From contig JAGMVK010000020.1 of NCBI GenBank assembly GCA_020747065.1, positions 496,001 to 560,000 of the forward strand: a DNA stretch of 64,000 bases, read 5' to 3'. Position numbers and translations under genes: made by a program. The DNA comes from Cadophora sp. MPI-SDFR-AT-0126. Taxonomy: Eukaryota; Ascomycota; Leotiomycetes; Helotiales; Ploettnerulaceae. Each line of letters begins with the position of its first letter. Position 1 is the first letter of the stretch. This document shows positions 55,740 through 64,000 of the stretch, piece by piece. Below the pieces are notes generated by a model that searched no databases, had not been told where the DNA came from, and saw only the letters and a program-made list of their open reading frames with translations.

Positions 55740-56394
55740 GATTCCAATATGATGGCTCGACTTGGTGTTTATCACTTATTTGAGAAGGCGAAAGCAGGAG
55801 AGCATCGCGGTACGTGGTCTTTTTCAGATTGTTGGTTGGAATGAGCGGGGTGCTGTGCTGTATTGGAGCCGGGACTGGCGAAACAAATATCCGCGCCCAG
55901 CCAAGAGCTCCTTATCCGTCTTGTCCGTGGCACGTCGTGTTGTCGATTCTGTTGTTGGTAGAAAAAGCAAGTCTATTTGTCGATGGGACATTCAACGATA
56001 ATAGGAGCGGTCGCTGCAAGCGCTACGGTCGACATGCATGCCAATGACACAGTCTTCACTTCACCTGCTTACAACAACAGAACACGGTTAAAGCCGAGGA
56101 GAAGCCTCTTGGCAGTAAAAAAGGTTGCGTTTCCACTCCCACCTGTCATTGTTTCATTTTCTTTGGACTAAGGATGGAACGTCACAACATCAATGGTCCC
56201 AGACGGGCCCATATTCTGTGATGACATTGACATCTACCAGTTCATTTGACATCTACTACAGCTACTTGAATGTCCCAGTACACAAAATCGAGACGCATAC
56301 CAAAGCGAAGGATCCAGATCGTGACCAAAATCATCTTGTTCGGCCTACGGGCTTTAATTTTCTTGACGCTCGAAGTTACCGATCACGCCGTGCA
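55740..56394. other. intergenic, no gene seen
   Basis: The 655 bases between the start of the DUF gene and the 3' end of the metalloprotease gene, both minus strand. Short plus-strand frames only. It presumably carries the promoter of the upstream-facing gene. Confidence 0.5.
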
Positions 56395-57787
56395 TCATGG
56401 AATGGGATAGATTGAGCCATCGTCATCGGCGTAGTGCTTAAGACTCCAAAGCTTCATCGCCAAGCCCAGCATGGCTATCGAGTCTTGATGATTGCTTGTC
56501 AGAGGTCTAAGCGAAAAGGTCTTGCGACAAATGAACGGGATGTTCCCCTGGACGTACCTGCATTCCTTTCGTTCTTCAAGCCACCGATACAGATCCAGTT
56601 GTAACAACTATCGATTCCTGGTGGCAGGACGTCGATGTCCACCAACGTGCCTCCTTGGATGGTATGTGTCAACTAAATTTTGGTAAGCTTCATGGTTCCG
56701 GGGGACGGGGGGCGGGGGGCGGGGCTGGGCTGGAATTTCTAAATGGCAATACCTCATGCAACATGGTCGTCCCGAAAGTTTTCAGACCGTCCACGGGTGT
56801 GAGCCCGTTCGAAAGCTTAGCCTTGAACTCATCCGTTTTGCAAGCTTCAACTCTTTCGGCATTTACGATTGGCCATCCACTCACAGCTGCTGCTGCAGAG
56901 AACCAAGTACAGATGTCCATCACACAAGCAACGTTTGGCTGTGGAGCCTCATAGTTCTGTCGTTGTACATTTGGATTGATCTTTTTCTCGGCCCGGTATC
57001 CGCCAAGGTCGAAAGTGTTTGAAGTTCTGGTGATCGCTTTGGATGCCTCGACTCCAGATCCTGGTATAAAGTTGGGTTCATAGCATCGGGTTAGCAAGTC
57101 CCGACCAGAAGGGCCCATTACTTTGTTCGGCAATGCTGCATCCATCGAGAGCACCGAATCTGGCGTCCTTTTGAAGATACGTGCATCATCACAGTAGACT
57201 TCCTATTTCGTCGTCTATTAAGTCAAGTGTCTTTGAAAGTGGAGCTCAAAAGTTGATAGGAAAAGGATCGAGGGTTTTTTGTCACTTACCAAATCAACAT
57301 TGCGTTCCGAGGACGTCCAAGCAGGATCTTGAGGTTGAAAGGGCAGAGGCACTTTCTGATATCCCATCACAGCAGCAAAAGTCCCTTATTATATTAGTAT
57401 TAGAGATACGGCTCATTTGTTCCTTTGATGTCTGTTGAGATCTCACCTCGTGCTCGAGAAAATTTACCATCGAAATCATCTGTACCCAATATGTACTTGG
57501 CCATCTTCCTTACCCATTGGTCGTCGGCATGAGCTGTCATAACTGCAATTGCGTTGTTCGCGAGATCAGTTGCCTCTCCTATTCCTCCTTTTATGCCTTC
57601 GGCAAGACCGGGTTTAGAGCCTGATTAAGCATGTCAGCCAGTGTGTCCATATCGTGGAAATGAAAACACCAGCTCGAAGAATTGATCACCGAGGCCACTT
57701 TGACTCACTACAAGAAGAGTCGAGGCACCAATTGGCGGCATTGCAGGAGTTCACGATGAAAAGCAGGGATATATTTCGAAGTCTCAT
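56395..57787 (-). CDS. secreted aspzincin-like zinc metalloprotease (M35 / lysine-specific type)
   Basis: Probable secreted zinc endopeptidase of 322 residues in six exons: 57787-57709, 57620-57447, 57351-57290, 57202-56753, 56672-56558 and 56483-56395. All introns are GT-AG and the joined 969 bases stay open. The signal peptide is MRLRNISLLFIVNSCNA. The pro-region is helical (GLAEGIKGGIGEATDLANNA). DLEVYCDDARIF is a conserved block. The zinc site is HELTH (254-258), followed by GGTLVD (262-267); HExxH plus GTxxD is the aspzincin signature. The last intron but one falls between HE and LTH. NADSIAMLGLAMKL near the C-terminus fits the family. It lies divergent from a large secreted protein. The exon 3 acceptor was chosen to keep frame. 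Confidence 0.82.
56700..56728 (+). other. G-run tract, potential G-quadruplex, inside an intron
   Basis: On the plus strand five G-runs of three to six bases are separated by one or two bases within 29 bases. It lies inside the 80-bp intron (56752-56673) of the minus-strand metalloprotease gene, so the pre-mRNA carries the C-rich strand. Structure formation is inferred from pattern only. Confidence 0.6.
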
Positions 57788-58574
57788 GGCAACTGCTAAG
57801 TTGGGTTGGTTGAAGACGGATGTTGTTGACAAGATGTAACAGATTTCTTTCTCGAAAGGTGGTATCGATGCTTCCATCTGACTCCCCAGAAAGCTGGAAC
57901 CCTCTCATATATGTGTGTAAAAGATATGGGCTCGTCAACTGGACACCTGTCTCTCAGAATTTCGGAAGCACCCCGAAATCTTTGGAGGATCAAATGATAA
58001 AATTGGTATGGAAACATCCTCCAAATAGCATGTTCAGGGCTGCACAAGTTACTAAACTCCGCACATGGAAGAAAGTTGGATTATCATGAAGCGTTGAGAA
58101 CACGTAACGAGTTGTTTTCTGGACCAACTCCAACCCATCATCAGCGCGCCTGTAAAACCACATATCCCTTTCCCAACCAACAGTTGGACCAACTGAGATC
58201 GTTTCATTTTGAATCCTACAGTCTTGGCTAGAGATATTTAAAGTATATCCACCAACAATTGGAACAATTAGGTTTCCTACGAGGCCGTTCCCATGACCCC
58301 GCGCGTCTCGTCTAAGCCTCTCAAAACAACAAAGGCACTTTGGAGTAGTGGTGTTTGCAACGAGAATAGTACTGCAAGAGTTGCCACGGTTTCCTTTCAT
58401 GCATAGCTTTTCTCAGTAGAATCTGTTGGCATCAATTGATGGCCATATAATCTCTCCGGTTAGCCCTAAGTTGTCGTTTTGCAGCATTCACGGACACTTG
58501 AGCATCAGACCTCTGTTGTTCTGTACCCATCATTTTGATCGATTCTGGGCCCATTCTACTAGAATAATTTCCAA
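57788..58574. other. divergent promoter region with an uncertain minus-strand ORF
   Basis: About 790 bases between two divergent secreted-protein genes. A minus-strand ATG at 58400 opens 136 codons to 57990 with seven cysteines and NxS/T sites (GYTLNISSQDC), but no signal peptide and no family resemblance. It could be a remnant of a related secreted protein. It is not called as a gene. Confidence 0.45.
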
Positions 58575-61087
58575 ATGATCATCAAGCCAACGTTGATGCT
58601 GGTCTGGGCTGGCTTTGTAGCCCTCACCCATCAAGAAACTATGGATTTTGGTAACCTTGATCAATACAAGGGACAAATAGTACCTACCCATAAAAGTTTC
58701 ATGAACATTGAGTGATGCTTACGTTGCTTAGGAACCTCCACCGAGTCTTACTGGCAGTACAGTCTGGCTTTCCGGTTCTGAGTCCGACGGTTATGATGTC
58801 GCTCTGTCGTCCGATACACGAGGCAAAGTCGAAGGTGTCCTGGATGGATGTGGTGGCACGTTGGACGACAAGTGCTACCAAGACGTCGTTGAAGCGCTCC
58901 AAGGTTCCGAGCTCCAGATAGATAACCAACTGGACCGTCGTCACTTTGGCCACATGCTTTCAAAGACATTTCGTATCGGATTGCCAAAAGTTGGGGTTGT
59001 TGGGGGCATAGTGTCCTTTTATTATTACGTATCGGAACTTCTTCTAGCTATGTGGCAGACCAGACACTCCGATGAAGAGTTTGCCAAGTCCCTTTTCTTA
59101 CCCCACAGCCAAGTCAGCTCGGTCACCCTCATTGCAACGGCAACTACTGTTGTCATTTCGGCCGGGGGGCAACTCATTGCCACTGTCACGCCGGTAATCG
59201 AAAAAACTACGCTCATCGGGTATGTCAATTCACCTATGGAAGCATTTCAATCTCATGTGCTTACCTCAAACAGATCCAAGGAGCCATCGGTCACTGCAGT
59301 TTCGACAGCCCATGGTGCTTTTTCCACAGGCGACCTCTCTGCTATCCTTGATTCAAGCCTTGCTTCTCGTTTAGATGAAGTCATGCACAGGATGATAGAA
59401 TGCGCAGACGACCGTGCTTTCGAGGATGGCACATCCTTGAGAAAACGTGCTGGTACTGGTTATGGTGCTGCCATATGTGCGGTCGAGGGAGCCGTAGCAA
59501 TGGCACAACGCGGAGGCCCCCTCAATGATCTCTTATTCTTGAATCCAAATCGAGTCCGCTTTGCGTTTGCAGCAGCTGCTGGCGATATCGCTAGAGCTGC
59601 AGATATAGCGGTTGGGTTCGTATTGGCTTATGCTCCAATGCTAGACCTCCCAGACGATGTGGCAATCCAACTTGGAAATTTTCTGTTTGCACTTGCAGTG
59701 GACACATTGGTGGAAAATCTACCCTTGGGCGAAGAAAACAGAATCAAGGCATCTGTGCTGACCGTTGAGACAATGCCGACTTCCACGATGACATCTACTA
59801 CGTCAACAAGTTCAGGCTGCCCCGATCCTACATCCACCCCGGTAGGTTCTTACCCATACCCTTTGATAAGCCGAACATGCTTTTATTTGCCAAATATTGA
59901 TGACGTCAGCTTGTTTGTGGACAAGATGACAAGGACAATTGCGAGATAGAAATGCCAAAGGCTCCCGGGCAGGAAGCAAAATGTCGTTCCGTAAGTGAAG
60001 CCATCGTCAAATCCCTAGTTCTACAATAAAGACGTTGATCTGTATAGGGAGAATACAAAGGTTGCATGTGCTACACACCACCAGAAGTCTTCATCAATAT
60101 GGCAAGTAGAGAAGAGCAACAAGCGATTTTGCTGACATGGAGTCTCCCTGAATACGTGCCACCTGAGGCAATAACGCCTACCGCTCAATGCGACGTAAAA
60201 AATCGTGTCGCGCTCCCTGGAAGTGTGTTCGGAGGGCCATCGAACAACGTCTACCACAAGTTTTGCGAGCAGTGGGCAGCGGCACCAGCGACTGAACAGA
60301 GACTGACAGTCGACGCGAACGGCAACAGCAAGGTACCGCAAGGACAGTTGAGGCTTCGGCCTCGAGTGCCCCCTCAAAGTCCGAAAGATTTCATGAGTTA
60401 CAGCATCGAACTCCAATTCAAACCAACTTCTGGAAACAAGAAATGCCTGCAGGATTGCTCACAAGCTTTTGGTCAAATAACCAACGGGTGTAGCACCGCC
60501 GCTAGTAAGTCGCACCAATTCAGCTCTCAAAATCATTAACGTTATTCCAATTATTCATGTCAAGCTATTAAGTATAGTTGTACTAATGTGTCCAAAATCT
60601 AGCTGACCAGCAAGTCATGACAACTACTGGTTCGATCAATGTCGAGTGTGGCGTGTTCGACTACAAGATACTAGCCCCACCAACTACCGCCCTTGCACTA
60701 CAAGACCGTCAGTGCTTTCCCTCTGATGCTTTTGGATCTCACGGCGACATTCACGAAGGTTCAGTACGAAATCTGGCTGCCATCGCTTGCGCAGGTACTG
60801 GTAAGAAGTTCATCAAAAGAGATGACCCATCAACCACCGTCAAATTTGCCGCTTTCGACAAGAAGCAGCCCGTACAATTCAAGATCTATTGGAAGGAAGG
60901 CTGTTTGCTCGATCCACCTGGTGGCGTGGAGATGTTGCCTAGCAATCCACTGGCCTTGAAGGACCCCGAGAAATATACTTGTCAGAATCTACTCGGAGAC
61001 AATTACAAGAAATGTATCAACGGCGGTGTTGGAGGAACTATACAGGCTGGGTGTCTAGTATATGAGTTCAAGGCGGAACATGATTAG
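58575..61087 (+). CDS. large secreted cysteine-containing protein, unknown function
   Basis: The exons are 58575-58679, 58732-59841, 59910-59990, 60048-60504 and 60603-61087; the joined length is 2238 bases, 745 residues. A 54-bp GT-AG segment at 59220-59273 is open in frame and could be a further intron (then 727 residues). The N-terminus (MIIKPTLMLVWAGFVALTHQ) is a signal peptide. The N-terminal part opens EPPPSLTGSTVWLSGSES and holds VLDGCGGTLDDKCYQDVVEAL. A helical middle region with hydrophobic stretches follows, then a Thr/Ser linker (TSTMTSTTSTSSGC), a Cys-rich segment (CRSGEYKGCMCYTPP) and a C-terminal domain ending IQAGCLVYEFKAEHD. I recall similar proteins beside fungal chitinase/LysM loci, unverified. 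No enzyme motif was recognised. Confidence 0.78.
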
Positions 61088-61440
61088 CTGATGTGCGAAG
61101 GATTACTGTATGGTGGAATTGCAAGAATCACTTTGTGTAACATCTAACTTTGGGTGCTGGATCGGATCATGGTTTCTTAGATTCTTTTGGAACCTTTCGA
61201 GTTGATGTATTTATTTGCAACGTAACGGAGCTATCTATTGCCTTACCGCTGAGTCTTTTCAACTTGAGCATGACCGTTGAGAAATTAAACTTACTCCCAC
61301 GCACATAAATTTATGACAACTATCACAATTAAGGGGCAACCATTGGGCGGTCTCCCGTGCTCCACTTTGGCAAAAGAGCAGTTCACCTTCCTCTGGTGTT
61401 CTCGCTTATCTTGGCGTGGTGGAGAACGAAGTATGGATGC
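61088..61440. other. convergent 3' region
   Basis: The 353 bases between converging genes. No feature beyond presumed 3' UTRs. Confidence 0.6.
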
Positions 61441-62632
61441 TCATATGTGCCCGTATTGCACATTTGCCAGTTCAAACATCTCAAGCGCGAATCTTTCGAC
61501 GTCATCTCCTCGATTCCAAAGCATTCTTTCATAATCCTCAATTTGCTCTAAGTTCATCCCAGATACTTCCACCTCACCAAGCTCATACAAGATTGGAAAG
61601 TCTGGCTTGAGGACCTCTCTGAATTGTCCTGGCGCCCACTCCTCGCAGTGGTAACGTTGGCGAAATCTTCTTTCAATCTTGAACGACGGGAGCTCGCTGG
61701 CTTCAGAATAATGGGTAGTGGGTGAGGATATGCGTGGGTGCAACTTAGGGATATTTAAATTGACATCCATAGCACCCGTTTAGGAACGAACTTTCCGGGG
61801 CGCTTCAAGGATACCGAAAACTCTTCCAAATACCAAACGTTCCTTCACAAGAGACCAGGAGTCTGGGCCGTCATGGTCTAGCCAGATGCATATTCTGCGG
61901 AGATGATGAAGCTCACAGACCGCTTGCCAAATGCCAACCCATGTAGAGTTTGCTACTGATGTTGTGAATGTGCAGTCTTCGTGTTCCGACTTAGAAGTTT
62001 CGTGATCCGCCAGTTCTTGATAGAAAGCAAGCGGAAGTCGAAGGGTGATATTCAGAACGTGGATGCTGGGACGCACATAATTCCAGAGGCTCCAGGACAA
62101 ATTGGGCCCGCTTCCCCTGTCATCAGCAAGTCGGAGCAGAGTTTCCATTGTGTCCAGATCCGTTGAATTGAATGCTGTGGTCTCGGCCATCGAGCTACAG
62201 ACATCAAGGAACCTGAAGTAAATCCGTTTGTCAGCAATGAAAACGTTAGTGACCAGGGAAAATCGTTGCGCTTTACATTTTTTTGCACACCAAAAGAAGG
62301 TTGTGAAGATAAGTGACGTTGGCGTCCAGAAAGTGCTCGTGCTCTTCATTCGCAACCTCTTCACATTCCCAATGTGGGCCCCATGAAGATCGTAGACGGC
62401 GCGAGCTTTTGGGGTCGTCGAATCTCGAACCATTAGTAGAACTACGTTCGCTACCATCGTGATTTTTGTCTCCTAGGTTGGGCTGAAGGCAAGGAGAATA
62501 TCGAATTTTGCCTTGGGCTAGAGTTATGTGGATCTGATGTGGAATGATATGAGTATATATCGCGCGGCGGACTTCGAGTGGTGCAGATAGAAGCATGTTC
62601 TCGTAATGCAAATGGATATGAGTGTCGGCCAT
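61441..62632 (-). pseudogene. second paralogue of the 54.5-kb gene, interrupted by one in-frame TAA
   Basis: Two exons, 62632-62277 and 62212-61441 (64-bp intron), with the same intron position as the paralogue at 54539-55739 (within VCKKM-FLDV). Matching blocks are LLSAPLEVRRAIYTH, SSWGPHWECEE, LNITLRLPLAFYQEL, ICIWLDHDGPDSWSLVKERL and NIPKLHPR. In exon 2 a TAA at 61782-61780 interrupts an otherwise open frame of 257 codons. The intact paralogue has ordinary residues in the corresponding stretch. No splice pair removes the stop. The protein would end at about residue 262 of 375, or this is a very young pseudogene; a sequence error cannot be excluded. Confidence 0.78.
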
Positions 62633-64000
62633 GTCCTATTTCTCGAGCTGTACCATGGTAATCAGAACAGAGTCAATCGAGTTAATTGACTGTGGCATCA
62701 AGGCGAGGTGATGGCTGAGCTCGAGGCGATGTCGACCAACGCCAAGGTTGAAGTCTGTGGCAGGGTTGGGCAGGGATTCAATATGTCCACCCAGGTCATT
62801 GTGATTGGCCCTCCCTCAATTCTCCGTTTGATAACAAGCGAGTTCTTTTGTCAACAAGATCGTAAGAAGCAATAGTTAAGCGCCTAGCGCATCAGTTTCA
62901 GAAGATTAGAGTGGAAAGATATTCAGTTTTAATGTAGCATGCCTTTTTTACTAACTAAAATCCAAGATAACGGTTTCATGTGCTTGCGGAACGCCGCAAG
63001 AAGCATGAGTAGCTTATCAGGGCATCCATACTTTTCCTTCGTCCCGTCCGGTCCCCCTTCAGGCCAGGATCTCCACTGATGCAGCTCAGGAGTTCGTCTT
63101 CATCCATTTGTTGTTCTCGCTTATTATGGCGAATCGAAAAGGGGCCGCAACGAGCATACAAAAAGGAAGACGCGCTTGATGGACCCCCTCCGAATAGACT
63201 AGAAAAAGGTAGGAAATATACTCTACAAAAAATTGTATACAGAAAAAGGAAGAACGCTATACCACATGACATGTATCAAAGTGCATTAGCCCAATCAACA
63301 AAACTCCCAGACTGATCGCGATAAGGCGGATGAATCCCACCGAGAAGTGATTAGTCTGTTAGAAACCATAAGCTTGTTATGATTTTGAAGAGGCATCACC
63401 GTGACGCATAACGTGGGTGCTTGCACATGGCAGAGAGTGTCTTATTTGACTAGATAGAGTAGCTAGAAATTGGACGGTGACTGGATTGGAGAGTGAATCC
63501 AAAGCCGCTTAAGACAGGCAGAGCGATTGCCGAGCATATTCACCTGCTATCTAATGGATCTGCTTCATCAACAAACTGGTAACAAAGGTTTCTCTATTTC
63601 TCTTAATCGGTACGTAGATAATCAATCGCTCAGTTTCTCATGTCTTACCTTGCCTTTTTTCACATTTTCATCTCATAAATGTGGCATTCGCTCTATCAAT
63701 CGAAGTCGTTCCCAAAGAAACCTTCCAACCCCCGAAGAGTACCAGGACCACTTCCGGAATTACAGCTGTATCGTAGCAGCATGATTGGAGGTGCCCATTC
63801 ATCTGCCTGCCAAGTCGTCCACCTCCCACCTCCCACCTCATGTTCTTTTTCACCTGACTCTTTCACCTAACCCCAACGTCACCGGTTTCCATAACCAACC
63901 CCTCATAAAAGCTGATGGAGTACAGATTCATTGCAATTTTAAATTACAGAAATTCCCAAAAGCTCATGACACAGGATCATGTTGTTCACATCTTCTACTT
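62633..64000. other. intergenic to window end, no gene seen
   Basis: About 1.4 kb with only short open frames. CCACCTCCCACCTCCCACCT repeats near 63820 suggest a pyrimidine-rich promoter or leader for a gene beyond the window, but nothing can be called. Confidence 0.5.

Noticed and set aside
1..64000. CRISPR arrays, bacterial operons, integrated prophage
   Set aside because: Intron-rich fungal genes throughout. No regularly spaced direct repeats beyond the coding 54-bp array and no prokaryotic gene organisation.

Overview
The window is nuclear DNA of a filamentous ascomycete (Pezizomycotina, most likely a plant-associated Leotiomycete; the class is an inference). The evidence is short GT-AG introns of about 46-116 bp with CTRAY-type branch sites, a HET-domain gene, fungal Zn2Cys6 regulators, secreted pectinases and a laccase, and a transposon copy carrying the stop-codon pattern of repeat-induced point mutation (RIP). 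I rebuilt spliced models by hand. Every multi-exon model below closes in frame.

Layout. 1-2.1 kb: the 3' part of a HET protein cut by the window edge. 3-9 kb: a small membrane protein, the mitochondrial ribosome assembly factor Rsm22, and a second single-pass membrane protein. 9-12.5 kb: gene-poor DNA with a tRNA-Ile(AAU)-like sequence. 12.5-20.2 kb: a Zn2Cys6 regulator, an SLMAP/PRO45-type FHA protein of the STRIPAK complex, and an unusually split gene for the TIM23 subunit Mgr2. 20.2-23.6 kb: gene-poor. 23.6-29.5 kb: a laccase, a membrane-anchored polysaccharide deacetylase and an Hst2-type sirtuin. 30.9 kb: a possible 30-residue spliced microprotein.

33-50 kb is a carbohydrate-flavoured neighbourhood. 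It holds an IlvD/EDD-family dehydratase without an obvious mitochondrial presequence, an NAD-dependent epimerase-like SDR, a Zn2Cys6 regulator, a pectin methylesterase and an exo-polygalacturonase transcribed divergently, and a DHA1/ZIF-like MFS transporter. Pectin methylesterase and exo-polygalacturonase act in sequence on pectin. A MULE transposon with 51-bp perfect inverted repeats and an 8-bp target duplication lies in their shared promoter region. Its interior is heavily RIP-mutated but its ends are intact.

51-64 kb: a protein with six 18-residue tandem repeats, a four-helix membrane protein, and an island of secreted-protein genes. The island holds an aspzincin-like zinc metalloprotease divergent from a large secreted protein of unknown function. 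Two paralogous genes of unknown function flank it in the same orientation; one is intact and the other is interrupted by a single in-frame TAA.

Most of the remaining sequence is intergenic DNA in which I see no supportable gene.
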